Source: an uncultured Flavobacteriaceae bacterium
GTDB lineage: Bacteria > Bacteroidota > Bacteroidia > Flavobacteriales > Flavobacteriaceae
Direction of reading: 5' to 3'
Assembly (NCBI GenBank): GCA_947494695.1
Contig: CANLWB010000009.1
Span: 186,001 to 250,000 of the forward strand
Length of the DNA: 64,000 bases
Shown: piece after piece, positions 19,111-28,974 of the stretch
Layout: each line of letters starts with the position of its first letter
Numbering within the stretch: position 1 is the first letter of the stretch
The notes under the pieces: generated by a model
Databases searched by the model: none
What the model saw: the letters and a program-made list of their open reading frames with translations, nothing else
Told to the model about the DNA's origin: nothing
Made by a program: the position numbers and the translations under genes

Positions 19111-19680
19111 ATGAGACCTAAAGAATTTAGTAGAAACAATGTTTTAGAAAAGTGCTTAACTCTCTTTTGGAAAGCAGGGTATAACGGAACTGGTATTCAA
19201 GAAATAGTTGATCGAACTAATGTAAATAGATATTCACTTTATGAAGAATTTGGAAACAAAGAAGGCATATTACTTGCTTCTCTAGAATTATATAAAAAGA
19301 GGCATATTGACTGGGAGCTATTGTCTCAACCTATATCAATTGAGCAGAGATTATTTCAATTTTACATGAGTTTTTTTAACCCATCCAAGAACAATAATAA
19401 TCCCATTGGATGCTATATTTCCTCTATGGCAATGGAACTTAGAGAAACTCATGAAATGCAATCATTTTTCAATACGTACTTGGATTTTCTAAAAGACAGG
19501 TTCAAGCAACTACTCAAAGAAAAATTAACGCTTAGTATTGATACGTTAAAGATAACGTCGCAGCAACTAACTACTTTCTATTGTACAAGTATGGGTATGT
19601 ATGTGATTTTTTCACATAAAGAAGCAGAGAGGTATATTCAAAATAATTTAAACTTAATCACCAAATGTATAAACACATAG
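19111..19680 (+). CDS. TetR/AcrR family regulator (first of second overlapping pair)
   Basis: MRPKEFSRNNVLEKCLTLFWKAGYNGTGIQEIVDRTNVNRYSLYEEFGNKEGILLASLELYKKR; close paralogue of the 13391 gene. ORF-track start is 19102. Confidence 0.88.
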   Translation: MRPKEFSRNNVLEKCLTLFWKAGYNGTGIQEIVDRTNVNRYSLYEEFGNKEGILLASLELYKKRHIDWELLSQPISIEQRLFQFYMSFFNPSKNNNNPIGCYISSMAMELRETHEMQSFFNTYLDFLKDRFKQLLKEKLTLSIDTLKITSQQLTTFYCTSMGMYVIFSHKEAERYIQNNLNLITKCINT

Positions 19681-20231
19681 ACCAGGAACAACTGATTAAA
19701 AAAGCTGTTCCTATATTTTGGGAGAATGGCTATAGGGCAGTTTCATATAAAGAGCTTGCCGAAGGGATGGGAATAAGCAAATCTTTTCTCTACAATCATT
19801 GGGGAAAAGAACAACTTTTATTGGATAGTATAGACAGTTACCTATCGGAAAATATTGATCCTGTATTTCACTTTATTGAACATAGCGAGAAAGGCGTTGA
19901 AGCAATAAGAGACGTTTATCATGAAGTAGCAAATTCCAATTTTAATGACGACCCTTGTACTTGCATGCTCATGAATATTGCATTGGAGCTAAAACAAGAG
20001 CTAAAAATCCTCAGTCCAGTGTATAACCAATTTCTTAAAAACATGAGAAACTCCTATAGTGCTGCACTGCATAACACCTATAAAGCTGGAGGAATTAAAG
20101 ACATCAACAAAATACCTGAGTTTGTAGAAATGTTAGTAGGATTAATGTTTGGATTAAATCTACTTCTACATTATAAACAGAGTAGTGAACTTATCGTCTA
20201 CATTGATTCGTTCTTTAATCTTATTGAATAA
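19665..20231 (+). CDS. TetR/AcrR family regulator (second of second overlapping pair)
   Basis: LIKKAVPIFWENGYRAVSYKELAEGMGISKSFLYNHWGKEQLLLDSIDSYL; overlaps the upstream gene by 16 nt; paralogue of the 13947 gene. Confidence 0.88.
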   Translation: MYKHIDQEQLIKKAVPIFWENGYRAVSYKELAEGMGISKSFLYNHWGKEQLLLDSIDSYLSENIDPVFHFIEHSEKGVEAIRDVYHEVANSNFNDDPCTCMLMNIALELKQELKILSPVYNQFLKNMRNSYSAALHNTYKAGGIKDINKIPEFVEMLVGLMFGLNLLLHYKQSSELIVYIDSFFNLIE

Positions 20232-20262
20232 TGAAGACACATACGTTTTGTTAAAAACATCA

Positions 20263-20293
20263 AAAAAGCAGGTATTGCAGAACCCTGCTTTTC
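20263..20293. terminator. Bidirectional-looking terminator between convergent genes
   Basis: AAAAGCAGG-tattgcagaa-CCCTGCTTTT. Confidence 0.7.
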
Positions 20294-20315
20294 TATTGTT
20301 TTAACACTTCAGAGT

Positions 20316-20738
20316 TTAGCCTATCCAACCTAATTCACGTAATGCCCATGGTGCATTCCAGATTTTGGTCATACTCGATACTTTGCCATTGTTATCCATT
20401 TTTATGGCATAGACATAATCGGTATTTGTAGTTTTTTGAGTTGGTGGAATAGGCCCTCCTTCACCAGTATGTGTTCCAATAAATGTTGAGAAAAAAATAG
20501 CAGTATTGGTTTCTTCATCATAAGCAGAAGCATGAACCTCATATTTACTTCCGGGCATTGTCACATTACTCAAGCCATATACCCAATCAACATAACTTTT
20601 AATGTCATTAACATTGGCTAGTGCTTGGGATTGACAATCAAATTTACCATTACCATCTACATATGCTGCACAGGCTTCCCAACCTTTTGCAGATTCACAA
20701 TTGTGAAAGAATTTTTGAGCATTTTCAAATAAAGTCAT
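20316..20738 (-). CDS. Nuclear transport factor 2 / SnoaL-like protein
   Basis: 140 aa; AQKFFHNCESAKGWEACAAYVDGNGKFDCQSQALANVNDIKSYVDWVYGL...VYAIKMDNNGKVSSMTKIWN, SnoaL-like alpha+beta pattern. Confidence 0.7.
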   Translation of the reverse strand: MTLFENAQKFFHNCESAKGWEACAAYVDGNGKFDCQSQALANVNDIKSYVDWVYGLSNVTMPGSKYEVHASAYDEETNTAIFFSTFIGTHTGEGGPIPPTQKTTNTDYVYAIKMDNNGKVSSMTKIWNAPWALRELGWIG

Positions 20739-21153
20739 AATATTTTGTTTTTAACGGTTTATATATACAATACTATGGAGTATTGCCCATCACCTAAATA
20801 ATTTCGTTCAGAAACTTCTCATTGAATTTAGCTAAACTTGTATTTACCAACTCAAAAAATGTAACAACAACATACCTTATAAAAATCCCTAATGAATTTC
20901 AGGTAAAAAAACTAATTCCCTAAAAATTGAAGTTTAAACCCTAAGAATTCCTTGATACTTGTATCGGTTGTAACATACAAAATCTGTAAATTTCTAATAG
21001 AACTCGATTATCAAAAAATAATGTCAGTCTTAAATATGCTCTCGAATACTCAATTGTGCATCAAACCACACAAATACATTTACTAATTAAAAGAATACTA
21101 CAAAAGCGCAAATAAATATATACAGGTATATACGAATACATTATGGCAAGCTA

Positions 21154-21217
21154 CTGGAGGCTCCACTTTCAAACCCCACAAACCCTTAATTATCAGTTGA
21201 TTTTCAAAGATTTTTTA
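21154..21217. other. Degenerate copy of tRNA 3' end plus terminator (candidate att remnant)
   Basis: CTGGAGGCTCCAC...AACCCTTAATTATCAGTTGATTTTCAAAGATTTTTT aligns with tRNA-Phe 3' flank CTGGAGGTACCAC...AACCCTTGATTATCTTTCGATTTTCAAGGGTTTTTTT. Confidence 0.55.
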
Positions 21218-21347
21218 GTTACCGCTCTTAAACATGGTCAAATATCTTTCTTGATTTAAATTATTTCAAATAGTCTCATTCTTATACTATTAAATATAAG
21301 TTAAAACAAGTTGGGATGTAAAGGGGTTTTATATCTTTGTATATATT

Positions 21348-21764
21348 ATGAAGCAGGTATTCAGCAAAATAATGTCATTTTTGATGGCTTTTGTAGTCTT
21401 ATTTTCTACAATGTCATTTACAATAGATATGCACTATTGTGGAGATACTTTAGTTGATACTTCTGTTTTTAGTAGGGCACATACGTGTGGTATGGATATG
21501 CAAAAACCTGAAGAGACTTCAGATTGTTCTCCTACTAAAAAGAAATGTTGTACAGATAAACAAATTACTATTGAAGGTCAGGATGAGTTAAAAATATCAT
21601 TTAATAAACTCACTTTCAACCAACAAGCTTTTGTTGCTTCATTTGTTTACGCTTACATCAACCTTTTTGAAGGTTTAAATAAAAGTGTAACTTCTTACGA
21701 AGAATACGAACCACCACTCGTCATTAGGCAAATCTACAAGATTGACGAGACTTACTTAATTTGA
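21348..21764 (+). CDS. HYC_CC_PP-type small Cys-rich protein, common upstream of flavobacterial metal-efflux genes
   Basis: MSFTIDMHYCGDTLVDTSVFSRAHTCGMDMQKPEETSDCSPTKKKCCTDKQITIEGQD. Confidence 0.75.
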   Translation: MKQVFSKIMSFLMAFVVLFSTMSFTIDMHYCGDTLVDTSVFSRAHTCGMDMQKPEETSDCSPTKKKCCTDKQITIEGQDELKISFNKLTFNQQAFVASFVYAYINLFEGLNKSVTSYEEYEPPLVIRQIYKIDETYLI

Positions 21765-21870
21765 TTTTTAAACATTAGACTGTTTATCCTATAGCAAATG
21801 TTATAAGGATAATTTGCTGTATTCGGTGTTATCGTAACATCAATGTCTAACCGTTTAATAATCATTTATA

Positions 21871-24800
21871 ATGCTAAACAAAAGCATAAAATTTTTAATA
21901 GAAAATAAACTTGTAGCTGTTTTATTGCTCGCTCTTTTTATAGGATGGGGAACTGTAAACGCTCCATTTAATTGGGATATTGATTTTTTACCAAGTGATC
22001 CAGTGGCCGTTGATGCCATCCCAGATATTGGAGAGAATCAACAAATTGTTTTCACCAAATGGGATGGTCGTTCCCCACAAGATATTGAAGACCAAATTAC
22101 ATATCCGTTAACAACATCTTTATTAGGAATACCAGGAGTAAAAACGATTCGTAGTTCTTCCATGTTTGGCTTTTCCAGTATCTATATCATTTTTGAAGAA
22201 GATGTAGAGTTTTATTGGAGTCGAAGTCGGATTCTTGAAAAATTAAACTCATTACCGAGTGGATTACTTCCAGAAGGAGCGAATCCAGCTTTGGGGCCAG
22301 ATGCAACAGGTTTAGGTCAAATATTTTGGTACACGCTTGAAGGAAGAGATGAAAATGGCAATGTAACTGGAGGTTGGGATTTGCATGAATTGAGAAGTAT
22401 TCAAGATTTCTATGTAAAGTATGCCCTGTCATCGACAAGCGGTGTTTCCGAAGTTGCATCCATAGGAGGCTATATTCAAGAATACCAAGTAGACGTTAAT
22501 CCTGAATTAATGAGACAATACAATATTGGTTTACACCATATTGTAAAAGCAGTAAAAGAAAGCAATAAAGACATTGGAGCACAAACCTTAGAGATTAATC
22601 AAGTCGAATATTTAGTCAGAGGTTTGGGGTATATAAAATCCATTGCAGATATAGAAAACGCCGTCGTTACATCTAAGGACTATACAGCCATTAGAATTAA
22701 AGATATTGGAAAGGTGTCTTTAGGAGCTACTACAAGAAGGGGGATTTTAGATAAAGAAGGTGCTGAAGTGGTTGGAGGAGTTATTGTAGCTCGTTATGGA
22801 GCAAATCCAATGGAGGTTATCACAAAGGTAAAAGAGAAAATAAGCGAGTTAAGTTCAGGATTACCTTCAAAAGTTTTAAGTGATGGTAGAACATCGCAAC
22901 TTACAATAGTTCCCTTTTATGATAGAACCGAATTAATTCAAGAAACATTGGGAACACTTAATGAAGCCTTAACTTTAGAGATATTGATTACCATTTTAGT
23001 CATCATTATTATGGTGTTCAACTTGCAAGTTTCGGCACTTATTTCTGGTCTATTACCTGTGGCGGTTTTAATGGTATTTATTGCGATGAAGCTCTTTGAG
23101 GTAGATGCTAATATTGTTGCTTTGTCGGGTATAGCTATCGCCATCGGTACAATGGTAGATGTAGGTGTTATTCTTTCCGAGAACATAATAAGACACTTAG
23201 ATGAAATTAAAGACAAATTACCAATTAATACAATAGTCTATAATGCAACTGCTGAAGTTTCAGGTGCCATTGTTACAGCGGTTATGACTACCATCATAAG
23301 TTTCATTCCTGTATTTACAATGATAGGTGCAGAAGGAAAACTATTTAGACCTCTGGCATTTACAAAAACCTTTGCTTTAACGGCTTCAATAATTGTCGCC
23401 CTGTTTTTAATACCACCTTTGGCAGCATTTCTATTTAAGTCGAAGGAAGTAAAAAAGACATTCAATTATGTGATAAACGGACTTTTAATTTTTTCTGGCG
23501 TTGTGGGTATAATCTTTGGATATTGGCTCGGACTTATATTGATTGCATTTGGTATAACTGCACTACTAAAATTAAATAAGCAACTTTCGGAAAAGAGAAC
23601 AAACTTCATAAATATTGTTATTTCGGCTCTTGCCATAGTGTTTCTTCTTGCAGAATATTGGAGGCCTTTAGGAGTTGATAAGAGTATTTTTTGGAATCTC
23701 CTTTTTGTGGGCTTAATATGTTTTGGTTTATTAGGGGGCTTTAGATTATTTAGAAGATATTATACTCACATTTTGCAATGGGCTTTAGCCAATAAAGTTT
23801 TATTTCTATCCATTCCTACACTCATTGTTACTGGAGGCTTCTTTATTATGAAAAATACCGGAAAAGAATTTATGCCATCATTAAATGAGGGATCTTTTCT
23901 TTTAATGCCAACATCGATGCCTCATTCTGGCGTGGAAGAGAATAAACGAGTACTTCAGCTATTAGATATGGCCGTGGCAAACATTCCAGAGATTAAAACA
24001 GTAGTTGGGAAAGCTGGACGCACAGAATCTGCCTTAGACCCAGCCCCTTTATCAATGTATGAAAACGTGATTCAATATAAACCTGAATACATGTTAAATC
24101 TATATGGAGAACGTCAACGTTACAAGGTTAATGAAAAAGGTTATTTTGAGTTGAAGGATGGAAGTTTTGCAGGAAACCCTAATAACACATCCGAAAACAT
24201 TCCACTTAATTCTGGTATAGTTAAAGAACAATTAATTAAAGATAATAGCGGAGAATTTTATAGAAACTGGAGACCAGAAATAAAAAATCCAAATGACATT
24301 TGGAAGGAGATTGTTCGTGTCACCAAATTACCAGGTGTTACATCAGCCCCTAAATTACAGCCCATAGAAACACGTTTAGTCATGTTACAAACAGGTATGC
24401 GTGCTTCAATGGGCATTAAAGTGAAAGGGCCAGATTTAAAGGGAATTGAAGGCTTTGGCATTCAGTTAGAGGACATTTTAAAGCAAGTCGAAGGTGTTAA
24501 AGTTGACGCTGTATTTGCCGATAGAATTGTTGGCAAACCATACTTGTTAATTGATATAGACAGAGAAAAAATAGCGCGTTATGGTATCTCTATTGAGGAC
24601 GTTCAAAATGTTTTAAAAGTAGCTGTTGGAGGTATGGTGTTAACACAAACTGTTGAAGGCAGGGAACGTTACGGCATTAGGGTGCGGTATCCCAGAGAAC
24701 TACGTGGTAATCCTACAGATTTGGAAAATATTTATGTTCCAGTAGAAAAAGGAAGTCCAGTACCACTGAGTGAATTGGCAACCATTCGTTACGAACAAGG

Positions 24801-25584
24801 AGCGCAAGTCATTAAGAGCGAAGATACTTTTTTAGTGGGCTATGTGCTTTTCGATAAATTAGATGGATATGCAGAGGTTAATGTTGTTGAAAATGCACAG
24901 GCACTAATTCAACAGAAAATTGATTCAGGAGAATTAGTAGTTCCAAAAGGGATTAATTATCAGTTTACAGGAACATACGAGAATCAATTACGAGCAGAAA
25001 AAACCTTGTCGGTTGTAGTACCTCTAGCACTATTAATTATCTTCTTAATTCTATATTTTCAGTTCCGTTCAGTCGCCACATCTTTTATGGTATTTACAGG
25101 TATAGCTGTTGCCTTTGCAGGTGGTTTTATCATGATTTGGTTATATGGTCAAAACTGGTTTTTAAACTTCAACTTCTTTGGAGAAAACCTGAGGGATTTG
25201 TTTCAGATGCACCCCATTAATTTGAGTGTAGCCGTTTGGGTCGGTTTTATAGCCCTATTCGGTATTGCAACAGATGATGGCGTTGTAATGGCAACATACC
25301 TTACTCAAATATTTGATAGAAATAAGCCAACAAATAAAAAGGCTATAAGAGCTTCGGTAGTGGAAGCAGGAGAAAAACGTATTAGACCTTGTTTAATGAC
25401 CACAGCAACTACCATATTGGCATTATTGCCAGTATTGACTTCAACAGGTCGTGGTAGCGATATTATGATTCCAATGGCAATTCCAAGTTTTGGAGGTATG
25501 CTCATTGCCTTGATTACACTATTTGTTGTTCCAGTTTTATACAGTTGGAAAGCAGAGTTACAACTTAAAAAAGTAGTAAAATGA
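21871..25584 (+). CDS. cusA: CusA/CzcA family heavy-metal efflux RND transporter
   Basis: 1237 aa; DPVAVDAIPDIGENQQIVFTKWDGRSPQDIEDQITYPLTTSLLGIPGVKTIRSSSMFGFSSIYIIFEEDVEFYWSRSRILEKL; GTMVDVGVILSENI; RIRPCLMTTATTILALLPVLTSTGRGSDIMIPMAIPSFGGM. Confidence 0.97.
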   Translation: MLNKSIKFLIENKLVAVLLLALFIGWGTVNAPFNWDIDFLPSDPVAVDAIPDIGENQQIVFTKWDGRSPQDIEDQITYPLTTSLLGIPGVKTIRSSSMFGFSSIYIIFEEDVEFYWSRSRILEKLNSLPSGLLPEGANPALGPDATGLGQIFWYTLEGRDENGNVTGGWDLHELRSIQDFYVKYALSSTSGVSEVASIGGYIQEYQVDVNPELMRQYNIGLHHIVKAVKESNKDIGAQTLEINQVEYLVRGLGYIKSIADIENAVVTSKDYTAIRIKDIGKVSLGATTRRGILDKEGAEVVGGVIVARYGANPMEVITKVKEKISELSSGLPSKVLSDGRTSQLTIVPFYDRTELIQETLGTLNEALTLEILITILVIIIMVFNLQVSALISGLLPVAVLMVFIAMKLFEVDANIVALSGIAIAIGTMVDVGVILSENIIRHLDEIKDKLPINTIVYNATAEVSGAIVTAVMTTIISFIPVFTMIGAEGKLFRPLAFTKTFALTASIIVALFLIPPLAAFLFKSKEVKKTFNYVINGLLIFSGVVGIIFGYWLGLILIAFGITALLKLNKQLSEKRTNFINIVISALAIVFLLAEYWRPLGVDKSIFWNLLFVGLICFGLLGGFRLFRRYYTHILQWALANKVLFLSIPTLIVTGGFFIMKNTGKEFMPSLNEGSFLLMPTSMPHSGVEENKRVLQLLDMAVANIPEIKTVVGKAGRTESALDPAPLSMYENVIQYKPEYMLNLYGERQRYKVNEKGYFELKDGSFAGNPNNTSENIPLNSGIVKEQLIKDNSGEFYRNWRPEIKNPNDIWKEIVRVTKLPGVTSAPKLQPIETRLVMLQTGMRASMGIKVKGPDLKGIEGFGIQLEDILKQVEGVKVDAVFADRIVGKPYLLIDIDREKIARYGISIEDVQNVLKVAVGGMVLTQTVEGRERYGIRVRYPRELRGNPTDLENIYVPVEKGSPVPLSELATIRYEQGAQVIKSEDTFLVGYVLFDKLDGYAEVNVVENAQALIQQKIDSGELVVPKGINYQFTGTYENQLRAEKTLSVVVPLALLIIFLILYFQFRSVATSFMVFTGIAVAFAGGFIMIWLYGQNWFLNFNFFGENLRDLFQMHPINLSVAVWVGFIALFGIATDDGVVMATYLTQIFDRNKPTNKKAIRASVVEAGEKRIRPCLMTTATTILALLPVLTSTGRGSDIMIPMAIPSFGGMLIALITLFVVPVLYSWKAELQLKKVVK

Positions 25585-26816
25585 AATACTTAGAAAAGAA
25601 TGCTTCAATAATCTTTGCTCTTTTGTCTTTATTCTTTTTTCTAAAAGGTAATGCACAACAGTTGGAAATATTAATCAACGAAGCCTTAGCCAACAATCCA
25701 GAAATCCAGAAGTTTGAATTACAATATAACATAGCTTCAGAAAAGGTGAACGAGGTCAACACTATTCCAAACACGGAATTTGGAGTGGGCTATTTTGTAA
25801 GTGAACCTGAAACAAGAACAGGCGCACAGCGTTTTAAGATTTCTGCCAAACAAATGATACCCTGGTTTGGTTCCATTACTGCCAGAGAGAATTACGTTAG
25901 CTCGTTAGCTGATGCTAAATATGAAGATATTACCATAGCGAAACGAAAATTAGTTGCCTCCGTGTCGCAATCTTACTATAATCTTTATGCGCTTAAAACA
26001 AAACAAAAGGTTTTTGATGAGAATATAGCTCTTCTCAAAACTTATGAAACGTTGGCTTTATCGTCTCTTGAAGTTGGTAAAGCTTCAGCCGTTGATGTAT
26101 TACGATTGCAAATGAGACAGAATGAACTGGAACAATCTAAGCAAGTATTAGCGCAATTATATTTGGCAGAACAGACAACATTCAATAAGCTTTTAAATAG
26201 AGAAAAGTCTGTTGAAATTGATTTAGTAAACGCATTGACTATACCGTTAAATGATGCTGTAAATGATTCAGGAGATTTAGCATTGCATCCTGAATTGACA
26301 AAGTATGATAAGTTGTTTCAATCTGTAGAACAATCCGAGCTATTAAATCAAAAAGATAGTCAGCCAATGATTGGTTTTGGACTAGATTATGTTTCGGTTT
26401 CAGAACGACCCAATATGAATTTTAGTGATAATGGGAAGGATATTGTAATGCCAATGGTATCGCTTTCAATTCCAATTTTCAATAAGAAAAACAAGTCACA
26501 AACCAGACAAAATGAATTAAAGCTAAAGGAGATTACATTTCAGAAACAAGAAAGGGAGAACATTTTAGAAACAGCTTTGTCTAAAGCAATTAATAACAGA
26601 ATTGCTTCACGGATAACTTACGATACACAAGCTAAAAATTTAAAGCAGGCAAAAGACGCAGAAGAAATTTTAATAAAGAGTTATGAAACCGGAACGATTG
26701 ATTTTAATGATGTATTGGACATCCAAGAATTACAATTAAAGTTTCAAATTAATCAGATAGAATCTGTTAGGAACTATTATGTGCAATCAATTGTTATTAA
26801 CTATTTGACAGAATAA
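25581..26816 (+). CDS. TolC family outer membrane efflux protein
   Basis: Overlaps cusA stop by 4 nt; LEILINEALANNPEIQKFELQYNIASEKVNEVNTIPNTEFGVGYFVSEPETRTGAQRFKISAKQMIPWFG. Confidence 0.92.
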   Translation: MKYLEKNASIIFALLSLFFFLKGNAQQLEILINEALANNPEIQKFELQYNIASEKVNEVNTIPNTEFGVGYFVSEPETRTGAQRFKISAKQMIPWFGSITARENYVSSLADAKYEDITIAKRKLVASVSQSYYNLYALKTKQKVFDENIALLKTYETLALSSLEVGKASAVDVLRLQMRQNELEQSKQVLAQLYLAEQTTFNKLLNREKSVEIDLVNALTIPLNDAVNDSGDLALHPELTKYDKLFQSVEQSELLNQKDSQPMIGFGLDYVSVSERPNMNFSDNGKDIVMPMVSLSIPIFNKKNKSQTRQNELKLKEITFQKQERENILETALSKAINNRIASRITYDTQAKNLKQAKDAEEILIKSYETGTIDFNDVLDIQELQLKFQINQIESVRNYYVQSIVINYLTE

Positions 26817-26818
26817 TT

Positions 26819-27376
26819 ATGAAACATACATTAAGTATAAAGAATATGGTGTGTAATCGTTGTAAAACAATTATTGAACAACAATTTAAAAGAGAAGGCT
26901 TTGAAGTTGAATCCATTGAACTTGGAAAGGTAGTTGTTAAAGGAGATAAAGAGTTTGATTTTATAAAACTCGAAGAATTATTGAAAGCTGAAGGTTTTGA
27001 ACTTATTAATAACGCTTCAGAAGTACTAATTGAAAAAATTAAAATATCGATGATTCAAAAGATGGAGAAAAATGATGTAGAGAATATACTTTCTGAATTA
27101 CCAAAAGAATTTGGAAAGAGCTATGCTGTATTGAGCAGATACTTTAGTAAATCAGAAGGGATGACACTTGAGAAATACCTTATTAATTTAAAAATTGAAA
27201 AAGTAAAAGAATATATTCAAATAAATCAGTTGAACTTTTCGGAAATAGCTTATAGCCTCAATTATAATAATAGTAGCCATTTAGCTAAGCAGTTTAAATC
27301 TGTAACAGGCATGTCAATGTCACAATACAAAAAGTTACAAGATTGGAATAGAAAAGAATTGGACAAAATTGTATAA
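26819..27376 (+). CDS. HMA-like domain fused to AraC-type HTH
   Basis: N-term MKHTLSIKNMVCNRCKTIIEQQFKREGFEVESIELGKVVV; C-term FSKSEGMTLEKYLINLKIEKVKEYIQINQLNFSEIAYSLNYNNSSHLAKQFKSVTGMSMSQYKKL. Confidence 0.88.
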   Translation: MKHTLSIKNMVCNRCKTIIEQQFKREGFEVESIELGKVVVKGDKEFDFIKLEELLKAEGFELINNASEVLIEKIKISMIQKMEKNDVENILSELPKEFGKSYAVLSRYFSKSEGMTLEKYLINLKIEKVKEYIQINQLNFSEIAYSLNYNNSSHLAKQFKSVTGMSMSQYKKLQDWNRKELDKIV

Positions 27377-27451
27377 AAATTAATCATAATTAGAAAAACA
27401 ACAAGTTCAAGGTAAATATAGTTTTGGGAGTTAATTCTAAAATTTAAAAAA

Positions 27452-28174
27452 ATGAAACACACATATAAAATTGAAGGAATGACTTGTGGAGGATGCAAAG
27501 CTTCAGTAGAGAAATATTTAAACGAATTAAATGATGTTACCAGCGTAGTTGTAAACCTTGAAAAAGGAGAAGCAGAAATAGAAATGAAAGCGCATATTGA
27601 TACTAAAGAGCTACAAAATGCCTTGCCTGAAAAATATACACTTTCAGAAAAAAATGTATTTACTTCAGCACCACAATCAAGCTTAGAAATAGAACAAGAA
27701 AAAAGCAAACTAAAACAATTAAAGCCTTTATTGCTTATTATCTTTTATATAGTGTCAGCAAGTATTCTGCTCCACTATAAAAACTGGTCTTGGAGTTCTT
27801 TTATGCTCGATTTTATGGGATTGTTCTATATCGTATTTAGTTTCTTTAAAATGCTGGATTTAAAGGGGTTTCCTAAATCCTTTAGCATGTACGACCCATT
27901 AGCTAAAAGACTGCCTATTTACGGTAAAATTTATCCATTTATAGAAACAGCTTTAGGTTTGATGTTCTTGATACGAATTGAAGTGAATATTGCCCTTATT
28001 ATTACACTGGTAATATTGGGTATAACTACAATTGGAGTTACTAAAACTTTATTTGATAAAAAATCTATTAAATGTGCTTGTCTTGGGACTGCGTTAAAAT
28101 TGCCTATGACAGAAGCCACATTCATTGAAAATGCCATTATGATTGTGATGGCTATATTTATGTTATTTTATTAA
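27452..28174 (+). CDS. HMA domain fused to MauE/DoxX-like four-TM protein
   Basis: MKHTYKIEGMTCGGCKASVEKYLNELNDVTSVVVNLEKGEAEIEM, then TM region with YDPLAKRLPIYGKIYPFIETALGLMFL and KKSIKCACLGTALKLPMTEATFIENAIMI. Confidence 0.85.
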   Translation: MKHTYKIEGMTCGGCKASVEKYLNELNDVTSVVVNLEKGEAEIEMKAHIDTKELQNALPEKYTLSEKNVFTSAPQSSLEIEQEKSKLKQLKPLLLIIFYIVSASILLHYKNWSWSSFMLDFMGLFYIVFSFFKMLDLKGFPKSFSMYDPLAKRLPIYGKIYPFIETALGLMFLIRIEVNIALIITLVILGITTIGVTKTLFDKKSIKCACLGTALKLPMTEATFIENAIMIVMAIFMLFY

Positions 28175-28176
28175 TC

Positions 28177-28968
28177 ATGTATAAAACAGTATTTAAAATA
28201 TCAAAAATGGACTGTCCTTCAGAGGAAAACCTGATTAGATTAAAGTTATCTGAAATTGAAGGTATAAATCAGCTCGATTTTGATTTGGAGAAAAGAAATT
28301 TGACTGTATTTCATATAGGCAATGTTGACTCTATCCATTATGCTTTAAAAGAATTAAATCTTAATGAAACTATATTAAGTACAGAAGAGACAGATATTGT
28401 TATTAATAAAGATGTATCAGACCAATCAAAGTTACTTTGGACGGTTTTAATTATCAATTTTATATTTTTTATTGTAGAAGTTGCAACTGGAATTATTTCC
28501 AAATCGATGGGCTTAATTGCTGATAGTTTAGATATGCTTGCTGATTCTTTTGTGTATGGTTTGAGCCTTTTAGCAGTTGGAGGAACGGTTATAAAAAAGA
28601 AACGTATTGCAAAGTATGCTGGATATTTTCAAATACTTCTCGCACTAATAGGAATTGTTGAAGTTATTAGAAGGTTTTTAGGTTTTGAAGCTTTACCTGT
28701 TTTTACAACAATGATTATAGTTTCAATCTTTGCTTTGATAGCCAATAGTATTTGTCTTTTCATATTACAAAAATCGAAAAGTAAAGAGGCTCACATGCGA
28801 GCAAGTATGATTTTTACATCAAACGATATTATCATAAATCTTGGAGTAATCGTTGCAGGAGTTCTCGTTTATTGGACAAACTCTAATATTCCAGATTTAG
28901 TAGTAGGTATCATTGTTTTTTTATTGGTGGTACAAGGGGCATTACGAATAATGAAACTAAGTAAATAA
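28177..28968 (+). CDS. Cation diffusion facilitator-like transporter with HMA-like N-terminus
   Basis: KISKMDCPSEENLIRLKLSEIEGINQLDFDLEKRNLTV; then VATGIISKSMGLIADSLDMLADSFVYGLSLLAVG. Confidence 0.85.
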   Translation: MYKTVFKISKMDCPSEENLIRLKLSEIEGINQLDFDLEKRNLTVFHIGNVDSIHYALKELNLNETILSTEETDIVINKDVSDQSKLLWTVLIINFIFFIVEVATGIISKSMGLIADSLDMLADSFVYGLSLLAVGGTVIKKKRIAKYAGYFQILLALIGIVEVIRRFLGFEALPVFTTMIIVSIFALIANSICLFILQKSKSKEAHMRASMIFTSNDIIINLGVIVAGVLVYWTNSNIPDLVVGIIVFLLVVQGALRIMKLSK

Positions 28969-28974
28969 ATAGAA

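Noticed and set aside
22938-23465. Antisense ORFs within cusA
   Set aside because: Shadow ORFs opposite a strongly supported RND transporter gene.
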